Source of the DNA: Thioclava sp. ES.031
GTDB taxonomy: Bacteria > Pseudomonadota > Alphaproteobacteria > Rhodobacterales > Rhodobacteraceae
Direction: 5' to 3'
Assembly: GCF_002563775.1 (NCBI RefSeq)
Contig: NZ_PDJO01000001.1
Coordinates: 62,001 to 126,000 of the forward strand
Length of the DNA: 64,000 nucleotides
Shown: in pieces, positions 1 through 7,791 of the stretch
Position numbering within the stretch: the first letter of the stretch is position 1
How the letters are laid out: each line of letters begins with the position of its first letter
The notes under the pieces: model-generated
Seen by the model: only the letters and a program-made list of their open reading frames with translations
Told to the model about the DNA's origin: nothing
The model's database searches: none
Translations under genes and position numbers: made by a program

Positions 1-431
1 ACCTGTGCCGCATGCTGGCCGATCCGTCGGTGGAGAAGCTGTTCCACTTCGCGCGCTTCGACGTGGCCGCGCTCTACAATGCGTTCGGGGTGGAGACGAA
101 GCCGGTTTTCTGCACCAAGATCGCCTCGAAAATGGTGCGGACCTTTACCGATCGCCACGGGCTGAAAGTGCTGGTGCAGGAGCTTGTCGGCGTCGACATC
201 TCCAAGCAGCAGCAAAGCTCGGACTGGGGCGCGGCGGAGCTGACCGACGCGCAGATGGAATATGCGGCCTCGGACGTGCTCTACCTGCATCAGATCAAAG
301 CCGAACTCGTGGCACGGCTGGAGCGCGAGAACCGGCTCGGACTGGCGCAGGCCTGTTTCGATTTCCTGCCGACGCGTGCGAAGCTCGATCTGCTGGGCTG
401 GGATGAACCCAATGACATCTTCCACCACTGA
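1..431 (+). CDS. rnd: Ribonuclease D, C-terminal part (5' end outside window)
   Basis: The frame is open from the window edge (first full codon at base 3) to a TGA at 429-431, so only the last 142 residues are present. They include the DEDD-family exonuclease signatures: the stretch HFARFDVAALYNAFG, the KLLV-like region around LKVLVQELVGVDISK, and the third motif MEYAASDVLYLHQI with its Tyr and Asp. RNase D trims RNA 3' ends, mainly tRNA precursors, in the cytoplasm. The protein ends soon after the exonuclease domain, so this is the short alphaproteobacterial form without HRDC domains. The 3' end overlaps the next gene. Confidence 0.85.
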   Translation, partial: LCRMLADPSVEKLFHFARFDVAALYNAFGVETKPVFCTKIASKMVRTFTDRHGLKVLVQELVGVDISKQQQSSDWGAAELTDAQMEYAASDVLYLHQIKAELVARLERENRLGLAQACFDFLPTRAKLDLLGWDEPNDIFHH

Positions 432-1368
432 TTATTCCGACATCGCCCGTCGCGTGATCGGCATCGAGGTCGCCGGGCTGGAAGCCTTGGCGGCGAGCCT
501 CGATGGCGAGTTCTCGCGCGCGGTGGCGATGATCCTAAAGACCGAGGGGCGCGTGATCGTCTCCGGCATGGGAAAATCGGGCCATATCGGGCGCAAGATC
601 GCGGCGACGCTGGCCTCGACCGGGACACCTGCGCATTTCGTGCATCCGGCGGAGGCGAGCCACGGCGATCTGGGTATGGTCACCCGGCACGATCTGGCGC
701 TGGTCCTGTCGAATTCCGGGGAGACGCCGGAGCTTGCCGATATGATCGCCCATACGCGGCGCTTTCAGATTCCGCTGATCGGCGTCGCGAGCCGCCCGGA
801 CTCGACCCTGCTGCGGCAGGCCGATCTGGCGCTGGTGCTGCCCAAGGCCGAGGAAGCCTGCGGGACGGGCGTGGTGCCCACCACCTCGACGACGATGACG
901 CTCGCGCTGGGCGATGCGTTGGCCGTCGCTTTGATGGAGCATCGCGAATTCACCGCCGAGCATTTCCGCACCTTCCATCCGGGCGGCAAGCTGGGTGCGC
1001 GCCTGTCGAAAGTCTCTGACCTGATGCATCGCGATATGCCGCTGGTGGCGGAAGACACGCCGATGCCCGATGCGCTCTTGATGATGAGCCAGAAGGGTTT
1101 CGGCGTGGTCGGCGTCACCGACGAGGCGGGCCGCCTGACCGGGATCGTCACCGACGGCGATTTGCGGCGTCATATGCAGGGTCTGCTGGAGCATAAGGTC
1201 TCGGAGGTGATGACCGCCAATCCGCGCACCATTGCGCCCGGGCAACTGGCCGAGGCCGCCGTGGCGCAGATGAACGAGCGCAAGATCACCGCGCTTTTCG
1301 TGGTCGAAGATGAAAAGCCCGTGGGCTTCCTGCAGATCCATGACTGCCTGAGGGCCGGGATCGTCTGA
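412..1368 (+). CDS. kdsD: D-arabinose 5-phosphate isomerase (KpsF/GutQ/KdsD family)
   Basis: Converts ribulose 5-phosphate to arabinose 5-phosphate, the first step to Kdo, the sugar linking lipid A to LPS core and found in some capsules. Residues about 40-175 form a SIS sugar-isomerase domain (IVSGMGKSGHIGRKIA, then a His-containing HPAEASHGDLGM loop); residues about 200-318 are a pair of CBS domains (SDLMHRDMPLV, SEVMTANPRTI). The 318-residue length fits the family. The ATG at 412 is preceded by GGGA; an ATG at 403 is possible. Either start lies inside the 3' end of rnd. The gene runs into lptC with a one-base stop/start overlap, which groups Kdo supply with LPS export. Confidence 0.9.
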   Translation: MTSSTTDYSDIARRVIGIEVAGLEALAASLDGEFSRAVAMILKTEGRVIVSGMGKSGHIGRKIAATLASTGTPAHFVHPAEASHGDLGMVTRHDLALVLSNSGETPELADMIAHTRRFQIPLIGVASRPDSTLLRQADLALVLPKAEEACGTGVVPTTSTTMTLALGDALAVALMEHREFTAEHFRTFHPGGKLGARLSKVSDLMHRDMPLVAEDTPMPDALLMMSQKGFGVVGVTDEAGRLTGIVTDGDLRRHMQGLLEHKVSEVMTANPRTIAPGQLAEAAVAQMNERKITALFVVEDEKPVGFLQIHDCLRAGIV

Positions 1369-1970
1369 TGATGTATGACAACAGCCATACGCGACTGGTG
1401 AACTGGGCGAAGATCGTCCTGCCGCTGCTCGCGCTGGCGCTGTTGTCGACGATCTTTCTCGTCTCGCGCCGGATCGATCCGAGCGCCGCGATTCCCTATG
1501 CCAAGGTCGATGTCGAGAAGCTCGCGCGCGAAAATGCGGTCACCCGGCCCGAATATTCCGGCGTGACCGATACCGGTGCGACGCTGTCGGTGACCGCCGC
1601 GCAGGCCCGAACCCAGCCCCAGCAGGATCAGGGCGCGAGTGCCGATCAGGTCGCGGCGAAGCTGACCGCGCCCGATGGCCATGTCACCGATCTGAACGCG
1701 AATAAGGGTCTATTCCAGCCCAATTCGAACCGGATCGATCTGATTGGCAAGGTCGCGATGCAGACCTCCGACGGCTACCGGGTGAACTCCGACAAGGTCG
1801 AGTTGCAGACCGATAGCAGTATCCTGACCTCGCCCGGCCCGATCCATGGAACGTCCCCTTTCGGAACGCTCGATGCGGGCTATATGCAGATGGTCCCGAC
1901 GGCGGATGGCAGCAGTCACGATCTTGTTTTCAAACAGGGTGTGAAGCTGGTATATCAGCCGCAACAATGA
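1368..1970 (+). CDS. lptC: LPS export bitopic protein LptC
   Basis: LptC sits in the inner membrane, receives LPS from the LptB2FG transporter and hands it to LptA. A short N-terminus is followed by one membrane helix at about residues 13-32 (WAKIVLPLLALALLSTIFLV), then a periplasmic beta-jellyroll region of about 165 residues. The length of 200 residues is normal. The first ATG (1368) overlaps the kdsD stop codon; a second ATG follows at 1371. The stop overlaps the lptA start in ATGA form. Identity rests on the single-TM/OstA-like architecture and on position before lptA and lptB. Confidence 0.85.
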   Translation: MMYDNSHTRLVNWAKIVLPLLALALLSTIFLVSRRIDPSAAIPYAKVDVEKLARENAVTRPEYSGVTDTGATLSVTAAQARTQPQQDQGASADQVAAKLTAPDGHVTDLNANKGLFQPNSNRIDLIGKVAMQTSDGYRVNSDKVELQTDSSILTSPGPIHGTSPFGTLDAGYMQMVPTADGSSHDLVFKQGVKLVYQPQQ

Positions 1971-2470
1971 GGGTGTGGATGTTTCGAGCGCGTTTCTTCA
2001 CCGCCTGTGCGATGGCGGTTTCGTTCCCGGTTCTCGTGATGGCGCAAAGCGTCGATTTCGGCGGGCTGCGCGCCGACAAGACCGCTCCGGTCGAAGTCAC
2101 GGCCGACTCGCTCAACGTCAATCAGGAAAGCGGTCAGGCGGTGTTCTCCGGCAATGTGGAGGTCACGCAGGGCGACATGCACATGAAAGCCGCCGAGCTT
2201 GAGGTGTTCTACGCCAGCGACAAACGCACCGAGATCACGAAGCTGCACGCGACGGGTGGCGTCACGCTGGTGTCGCCGACCGAGGCGGCCGAGGCCGACG
2301 AAGCCGTCTACGACGTGAAGGCGGGCACCGTCGTGATGACCGGCAAGGTGCTGCTGACCCAAGGCGACAACGTGATGTCCGGCAACAAGCTCAACGTCGA
2401 TCTGAGCACCGGCGCCGGCACGATGGACGGGCGTGTGCGCACGCTTCTGAAGCCCGCCGGGAGCAAGTGA
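1967..2470 (+). CDS. lptA: Periplasmic LPS transport protein LptA
   Basis: LptA bridges the periplasm and carries LPS from LptC to the outer-membrane LptDE. An N-terminal signal peptide (hydrophobic core FFTACAMAVSFPVLVMA, likely cut after AQS) precedes an OstA/LptA-type repeat domain with the typical pattern of VTADSLNVNQESGQAVFSG and GNVEVTQGDMHMKAAELEV. The length of 167 residues is usual. The start overlaps the lptC stop and the stop overlaps the lptB start, which suggests translational coupling of the three export genes. Confidence 0.9.
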   Translation: MRVWMFRARFFTACAMAVSFPVLVMAQSVDFGGLRADKTAPVEVTADSLNVNQESGQAVFSGNVEVTQGDMHMKAAELEVFYASDKRTEITKLHATGGVTLVSPTEAAEADEAVYDVKAGTVVMTGKVLLTQGDNVMSGNKLNVDLSTGAGTMDGRVRTLLKPAGSK

Positions 2471-3246
2471 TGGCCGAGGATGCCGTCAAAAGCGACGCCG
2501 GGCTGGCCCCGGTCGCGGGCCAAGGCGGTTTGCAGGTCCGGGGGCTGCGCAAGAGCTACAAGCGCCGCCCCGTGATTCGCGACGTCTCGCTCGACCTGTC
2601 GCGTGGCGAGGTCGTGGCGCTTCTGGGGCCGAACGGTTCGGGGAAAACTACCTGTTTTTACAATATCGCCGGTCTGATCCGCCCCGATGCGGGTGAGGTT
2701 CTGATCGACGGGCGCGATGTGACGGGGCTGCCGATGTATCGCCGCGCCCGGCTCGGGATCGGTTATCTGCCGCAGGAAGCCTCGATTTTCCGCGGGCTTT
2801 CGGTCGAAGACAACATCATGGCGGTGCTGGAGGTGGCGGAATCAGATCCCCATACCCGCCGCGAGCGTCTGGAAGAACTGCTGGGCGATTTCTCGATCGG
2901 CCATTTGCGCCAGGCACCCGCGCTGGCGCTGTCGGGCGGCGAGCGTAGACGCTGCGAAATCGCGCGCTGTCTGGCCGCCGATCCGAAATATCTGCTGCTG
3001 GATGAACCCTTTGCGGGCGTCGATCCGATCGCGGTGTCGGAGATTCGCGCGCTCGTCGCGCAGCTCAAGGATCGCGGTATCGGCGTTTTGATCACCGATC
3101 ACAATGTGCGCGAAACGCTCGAGATCGTAGATCGCGCCTATATTCTGCACGACGGGACGGTGCTGATGTCGGGCACCGCGGAAGAGGTTGTGCAGGACGA
3201 AAACGTCCGCCGGGTCTATCTCGGCCAGCATTTCCGCATCCTCTGA
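2470..3246 (+). CDS. lptB: LPS export ABC transporter ATPase LptB
   Basis: Cytoplasmic ATPase that drives LPS extraction from the inner membrane as part of LptB2FG. Visible motifs are Walker A GPNGSGKTT (about residues 53-61), signature LSGGERRR (about 154-161), Walker B YLLLDEP (about 174-180) and the H-loop ITDHNVRETL. The family-typical FAGVDPIAV segment follows Walker B. The ATG at 2470 shares its A with the lptA stop codon; an in-frame GTG at 2467 is an alternative start. In many proteobacteria rpoN follows lptB; here a 295-base gap and hpf follow instead. Confidence 0.93.
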   Translation: MAEDAVKSDAGLAPVAGQGGLQVRGLRKSYKRRPVIRDVSLDLSRGEVVALLGPNGSGKTTCFYNIAGLIRPDAGEVLIDGRDVTGLPMYRRARLGIGYLPQEASIFRGLSVEDNIMAVLEVAESDPHTRRERLEELLGDFSIGHLRQAPALALSGGERRRCEIARCLAADPKYLLLDEPFAGVDPIAVSEIRALVAQLKDRGIGVLITDHNVRETLEIVDRAYILHDGTVLMSGTAEEVVQDENVRRVYLGQHFRIL

Positions 3247-3315
3247 TCGTGATCGAAGGGACGCCGACCGCACCTCTCTCCAGCGGCAGTTTTGCACCGC
3301 AGCGAGGGAGACCCG

Positions 3316-3345
3316 TTGACACCCCCCGCGATCCATCCCCAAATA
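3316..3345 (+). promoter_or_regulatory. Candidate promoter upstream of hpf
   Basis: A perfect -35 hexamer TTGACA lies at 3316-3321. The best -10 at 18-base spacing is the weak CAAATA at 3340-3345. It sits in the 295-base gap between lptB and hpf, about 195 bases before the hpf ATG. The rest of the gap holds no open frame that I recognise. The call depends mainly on the -35 match. Confidence 0.3.
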
Positions 3346-3541
3346 CATAAGAGATGCGTAATGTTCGCCCCCACTCCCCGGGCGCGCTTGCGGCCCCCGA
3401 GAGGGGTCCGGCGCGCGGAAGGTCCCCGAAAGAGGGCCCGGGCGAATTCAGACTCAACGCGACTTTCCAAGAGATTAACCGGCCCGAAACCCCTGCCGAG
3501 GAGGCTGGGGTCACTGGCCCAATGCGTGAAGGAGGAAATCC

Positions 3542-4117
3542 ATGCGTTACCAAATCACCGGCAAACAAATCGATGTCGGAGAGGCCCTGCAATCTCATGT
3601 GAAGTCGGAGCTGGGCGAGGTCGCCGAGAAATACATGCAGCGTCCCACCGACGCGCAGATCACCTTCTCGCGCGATGCGCATGAGTTTATCTGCGAGGCG
3701 ACGGTGCACCTGTCCACCGGGCTCACCGCCTCGGCCAAGGGCCATGCCACGGAAATCTATGCGGCCTTCGATGCGGCGCGCGAAAAGATGGACAAGCAGC
3801 TGCGGCGTCACAAGCGCAGATTGAAAGATCATCACCGCGACCGTGCCGAACCAGTTGAATTCGAAGCCGCAGGTCTGTATGTGCTCGCCTCGGAAGAGGA
3901 TGACGATACCGGCGAGACGCGTGAAGGCGCTCCGATGATCGTAGCCGAGATGGAAACCAAGGTTCCCACTCTCTCGGTCGGTGAAGCGGTCATGCAGATG
4001 GAGCTGTCTGATGCGTCGCTACTCGTCTTCCGCAACGAGAAACATGGCGGGGTCAACGTCGTTCATCGGCGTGAAGACGGCAATGTCGGCTGGATCGACC
4101 CGCGCAACAGCAAATGA
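3542..4117 (+). CDS. hpf: Long-form ribosome hibernation promoting factor
   Basis: Binds the 30S decoding centre and lets idle ribosomes dimerise in stationary phase. The N-terminal S30AE domain covers about residues 1-100 (MRYQITGKQIDVGEALQSHV and the basic patch RRHKRRLKDHHRDR). The C-terminal dimerisation domain covers about 130-190 (SVGEAVMQMELSDASLLVF, then HRREDGNVGWIDP). The length of 191 residues marks the long form. The Shine-Dalgarno AAGGAGG about 7 bases before the ATG is strong. ptsN follows after 33 bases, as in many proteobacteria. Confidence 0.92.
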   Translation: MRYQITGKQIDVGEALQSHVKSELGEVAEKYMQRPTDAQITFSRDAHEFICEATVHLSTGLTASAKGHATEIYAAFDAAREKMDKQLRRHKRRLKDHHRDRAEPVEFEAAGLYVLASEEDDDTGETREGAPMIVAEMETKVPTLSVGEAVMQMELSDASLLVFRNEKHGGVNVVHRREDGNVGWIDPRNSK

Positions 4118-4150
4118 GCGGCCCGGAACGGGCGCGGAGTAGACGAGTTC

Positions 4151-4615
4151 ATGGACCTATCTAAACTTCTCGTGCCTGGCGCGGTCAAAGTGCTGTCGAA
4201 TGTCACGAGCAAGAAACGCCTGTTTCAGGATCTCGGTGACATCGCGGCGGCGTGCTACAAGATCGACGCCGCGGAGACTGTCGATGCGCTGCAGGAGCGT
4301 GAAAGCCTCGGGCCGACCGGTGTCGGCCACGGCGTTGCGCTTCCGCATGCGCGGCTCGAGGGGCTGAGCGAAGTCGTGGGTGTCTTCCTGCGTCTGGAAA
4401 AGCCGCTCGATTTCGACGCGGTGGACCGGCTGCCGGTCGATCTGGTCTTCGCGCTCTTCGCGCCGAAGGATTCCGGGGTCGAGCATCTCAAGGCGCTGGC
4501 CCTCGTGTCGCGCACGATGCGCGATCCGGAAACCTGCGAGAAGCTGCGGGCGAATACCGATCCGTCGACGCTGCACGCAGTGCTGACGGAGGCGCAGAGC
4601 CGTCAGGCGGCCTGA
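4151..4615 (+). CDS. ptsN: Nitrogen-PTS EIIA component PtsN
   Basis: EIIA-Ntr is the output phosphoprotein of the nitrogen-related PTS; it takes phosphate from NPr and regulates potassium, nitrogen and stress functions by protein contacts. It shows the PTS_EIIA_2 fold signature GVGHGVALPHARLEGL, in which His66 is the expected phosphorylation site. The length of 154 residues is typical. It follows hpf on the same strand and is closed by a terminator hairpin. Confidence 0.9.
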   Translation: MDLSKLLVPGAVKVLSNVTSKKRLFQDLGDIAAACYKIDAAETVDALQERESLGPTGVGHGVALPHARLEGLSEVVGVFLRLEKPLDFDAVDRLPVDLVFALFAPKDSGVEHLKALALVSRTMRDPETCEKLRANTDPSTLHAVLTEAQSRQAA

Positions 4616-4636
4616 ACCGGTCTCGAATGAAAATCG

Positions 4637-4670
4637 AAAAAGCGCGTCGGTTCGCCCGGCGCGCTTTTTT
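4637..4670 (+). terminator. Rho-independent terminator after ptsN
   Basis: A stem of nine pairs (GCGCGTCGG at 4642-4650 against CCGGCGCGC at 4656-4664, one G-T pair) with a five-base loop is followed by six T. It lies 26 bases after the ptsN stop and just before the end of the convergent sulfotransferase gene; the A-run on the other side could let it act both ways. Confidence 0.85.
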
Positions 4671-4682
4671 CATGGCACAGGC

Positions 4683-6074
4683 TCAGTCGCGCCAGTTGCC
4701 GAAGCCGAACTGCATCATGTCACGCGTATAGGTCTCGCGCGCGGCGGCCTCGAGGTCGGGCGTCCAGATATCGGCGAGCTTGATCGAGGCGGTGTCGGTC
4801 TCGCCGGGCGCGAAGGCAGGGGCCTCCACCCCGGCCATGCTGGCGAGATAGGCGAAGTCCTCCGCCATCCGCTCCTCGCGCACCAGAAGGTCGGGCAGGG
4901 CGAATTGGCCGATCCCCTGAAGCGCCGCCGATTGCGTCGCCCAGAGCGTGTTCACCGGCAGGCTCGTCTGGTTCGCGAGATTGGATTTGAGCCAGCCCAA
5001 GAAGGCGATCAGCGCCTCGGCATAATCGGCGGGCGCGATGCTCTGCCCCTCCTTCGGGATCGGCAGCTTGTAGCTTTGACGCAGGACGGCGCGGGTCTCG
5101 TCCATATTGTCCCAGTTGAGCACCGCATTGAACGCGAGATGCGCGCGCATCAGCGGGTGGCGCAGCACGGTGAAGCTGCGATGGCCGGGATGGCGGCGTT
5201 TCCACTGGCGCAGGGTCTTCTGGCTGAACCCTTCGACCAGTTCGCCGGTCGTCGCCAGCCAGTCGCGGATCGGCGCATCCATCGCGGGCCGGAGCGGCAT
5301 ATAAAGCAGCCCCGCCTGGCTCGCGATGAAACCGGGGACGCCGGGACCGCGCCGGGGCTCGAAATTCGGGGTTTTCGACAGGTTGAACCGGTCGAGCCGC
5401 GCCAGCGACGCCTCCATCCCCGGGAAATTCGCGACCTTCGCCTCCAGCGGCTCGGGGTTCTGCACCTTCAGGGTCTCGGGCAGCTTGTCGAGCCGCCCCG
5501 CGACGCCCAACCAATTCGCCAGACCGTTGAGCACCTCGACCGACTGCGCATCCTCGTAATCGATATAGAAGGCCGTCTGCCCCGAGCGTTGCAGCGCGTT
5601 TTGCAGCGTCACCTGAAAGTCCTGCAGCCCTTCCAGATGGGCCTCGAACTCCTCCGCGTCGAAACGCGCCTTCGTGGCCTTGCGGTGCTTCGCATCGCCC
5701 AGCTTCCACTGGCCCGTGGCGCGCGCGATCATCAGGCTGACATAGCTCTCGATCGGGTTGCGGGTCAGCACGATCTTCGCGCATTTCGGATCGTTTACGA
5801 ACACGGCCAGCATCCGCGGGTCGTGATCGTGGAAATAGCGGCAGCCGTTCAGCCCGTCCTGCGATTTGATCGCGCCCCACAGCGCCAGCGGATCGTCATC
5901 GCGCTGCGCCTTGGTGACGCCCACCAGCTCCTTGCGGTTCGGATAGCCGATCAGCGCCGGATTGAACGCCTCGCCGTGGCAGGTCACGCCGTCCAGATCG
6001 TTCAGCGCGGCTTCCAGCAGGTTGGAGCCGGTGCGCATCTCGGCGAAAACGACGAAACTGTCAAATTTGGGCAT
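4683..6074 (-). CDS. Sulfotransferase-family protein, apparently two domains
   Basis: Likely transfers a sulfo group from PAPS to a glycan. Residues 8-20 (VVFAEMRTGSNLL) form a 5'-phosphosulfate-binding loop of the Stf0/NodH type, and IVLTRNPIESYVSL at about 101-114 is the 3'-phosphate-binding motif. A second region at about 295-316 (GHRSFTVLRHPLMRAHLAF) again resembles a 3'-phosphate motif, but no matching GTGS-type loop precedes it, so the second half may be a degenerate or acceptor-binding domain. At 463 residues it is well longer than a single sulfotransferase domain. It is the last gene of a run with the GT14-like and GT2 genes, 3 bases behind its neighbour. The natural acceptor is unknown. 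Confidence 0.75.
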   Translation of the reverse strand: MPKFDSFVVFAEMRTGSNLLEAALNDLDGVTCHGEAFNPALIGYPNRKELVGVTKAQRDDDPLALWGAIKSQDGLNGCRYFHDHDPRMLAVFVNDPKCAKIVLTRNPIESYVSLMIARATGQWKLGDAKHRKATKARFDAEEFEAHLEGLQDFQVTLQNALQRSGQTAFYIDYEDAQSVEVLNGLANWLGVAGRLDKLPETLKVQNPEPLEAKVANFPGMEASLARLDRFNLSKTPNFEPRRGPGVPGFIASQAGLLYMPLRPAMDAPIRDWLATTGELVEGFSQKTLRQWKRRHPGHRSFTVLRHPLMRAHLAFNAVLNWDNMDETRAVLRQSYKLPIPKEGQSIAPADYAEALIAFLGWLKSNLANQTSLPVNTLWATQSAALQGIGQFALPDLLVREERMAEDFAYLASMAGVEAPAFAPGETDTASIKLADIWTPDLEAAARETYTRDMMQFGFGNWRD

Positions 6075-6077
6075 GTC

Positions 6078-7778
6078 TTATTTCACCAGATAGGGGCGAC
6101 CGCGGCGGGTGGCGGCATCGCGCTTCCCGCTTTGCTCGAGCGGGAAATCCCCCATCACGAGCGGCTGCATCCCCTGGTTCTTGAGATTTTGCAGGAATTG
6201 GTTGAACCCCGACAGATCGACCATCTGCGGCGCTTCGGTCAGGCGGCGGGTGGCGCGGGGGCTGATCTCGTCGATGATGGTCTGCAGAGGCTCCATCGGG
6301 TTCTCGATGAAATCCGCGACAGTCCAGATCCGCACGCGCGCCTTCACATACATCGAGCGCAGAATTTCCAGATGCTCCAGTTCACGTTTCTGCAGCATCG
6401 CGGCCTCGCGCCGGATCGTCGCGAAATTCTCGTTCTTGCGCGACAGCGGCAGTGCCCAGGCGCCGGTGATGACCGAAATCTGCGCATTCGGATCGGTCGC
6501 GGTGAACCAGTTATTCGCCTGATTGTCGCGCGGCGAGAACATGTAGCATTGCCGCTCCCCGCGCGAATTCCAGATCAGGTTCGTGAGAAAAGCACGCGGG
6601 TTGTAGTCGCGCAGCGCCGCGTCGTCGGTCAGGCAGCCGTTGAACATCCGCTCGTTGCCCGCGAACTCGGCGCGCTCGGGCGCGTAGAGATGTCCATGCA
6701 CCCGCGCGCCCACGTATTTCGCGAGCCAGCCGTCGAAATTCTCGAAGAGATCCGAGAAGCCGTGGAAGATCGAATAGGGCGCCGAGGTCTTGCCGTTCTC
6801 GTGGTCCTTCTTGGGAAAACGGCTCTGCATATAGAGGCCCGGTCGCCCGCGCGTGCGCCGCTCGATCGACTTGGAAAACAGCCGGTCGATCTTGGCCGGG
6901 TTCGGCTCCGCCATGACGGATCGCCCGGGGCTTTTGTCGAGGAAGGTCCGATAGAGCTTATCCGCCTTCGGCCAGATTTTCCGCGCCACGAAACAGTCCG
7001 ACCGCCGCAGAAGCTGCAGGTGATCGTCGTAGAAGATATGCGGCTTGCCCTGAAAATCGAACTTGGTCAGCGTCAGCGAGCGGCTCTCGATCGAGGTGGA
7101 ATAGAGCCTTGCGAGGGTCTGGAAATAGCTCTCATCCGGAATCCAGACGCGCTTGAAATAGCGGTCATAGAGCGCGCGATCGGGGTCTTCCAGAATGGCC
7201 GACAGGGTCTGGCGCGTCAGGCACCACCATTGGCTGCCAAGGTGCGGCACCAGCCCGTCGGGGATGCGCCGTTTGAAGCCGACGCGGCGCTGGAACTCGA
7301 CATAGCGGTCGAACATGCGTCGCTGCTTTTTCCACGAAAACGGGAAGCGCAGCGTGAAGCGTTCGATGTCGATCCCGCCCACGGTCCAGCCGACTTCCGT
7401 GGTGGTCACGCTTTCGATGAAATCGGTATAGGGCCGCGCGTCGAGATAGTCGGTCAGCTCATGCAGCGGGCGCAGCGGCAGGCAGGAGCCCGACGCCAGA
7501 TAGACGTGGCGCACGTCGTCATGCAGCGCCAGCATCTGCTCGGCCGCGGCTTGGCTGGCGGCCACCAGCGACCACGTGCCCCAGTCGCATTTGTAGCGCC
7601 GCGAGAAAGAGACATTCTCCAGATCGGAGAGCATCTTCTTGAAGCCGTTATAGTCATGCGCGGTCACGCGGGCATCGACATGGATCACCACGGGCGAGCC
7701 GCCCTCCGACCAGAACCGCGCGACCTGCGCGGCCCGGTCGAGCGCGGTGTGGCACATCATGATGAATCCGACTGTCAC
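6078..7778 (-). CDS. GT14-like N-acetylglucosaminyltransferase with C-terminal domain of unknown function
   Basis: The first 260 or so residues resemble the core-2/I-branching (glycosyltransferase family 14) fold: GFIMMCHTALDRAAQVARF at the start, VVIHVDAR, the stretch HVYLASGSCLPLRP and a GSQWWCLTRQTLSAIL motif. The remaining 300 residues match the DUF5927-type region that I associate with Rhodobacteraceae members of this group. No signal peptide or membrane helix is evident, so it likely acts at the cytoplasmic face. It lies between a GT2 gene (13-base gap) and a sulfotransferase (3-base gap), pointing to assembly of a sulfated surface glycan. Donor and acceptor are inference. Confidence 0.75.
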   Translation of the reverse strand: MTVGFIMMCHTALDRAAQVARFWSEGGSPVVIHVDARVTAHDYNGFKKMLSDLENVSFSRRYKCDWGTWSLVAASQAAAEQMLALHDDVRHVYLASGSCLPLRPLHELTDYLDARPYTDFIESVTTTEVGWTVGGIDIERFTLRFPFSWKKQRRMFDRYVEFQRRVGFKRRIPDGLVPHLGSQWWCLTRQTLSAILEDPDRALYDRYFKRVWIPDESYFQTLARLYSTSIESRSLTLTKFDFQGKPHIFYDDHLQLLRRSDCFVARKIWPKADKLYRTFLDKSPGRSVMAEPNPAKIDRLFSKSIERRTRGRPGLYMQSRFPKKDHENGKTSAPYSIFHGFSDLFENFDGWLAKYVGARVHGHLYAPERAEFAGNERMFNGCLTDDAALRDYNPRAFLTNLIWNSRGERQCYMFSPRDNQANNWFTATDPNAQISVITGAWALPLSRKNENFATIRREAAMLQKRELEHLEILRSMYVKARVRIWTVADFIENPMEPLQTIIDEISPRATRRLTEAPQMVDLSGFNQFLQNLKNQGMQPLVMGDFPLEQSGKRDAATRRGRPYLVK

Positions 7779-7791
7779 GCGCCTTGTTTCC

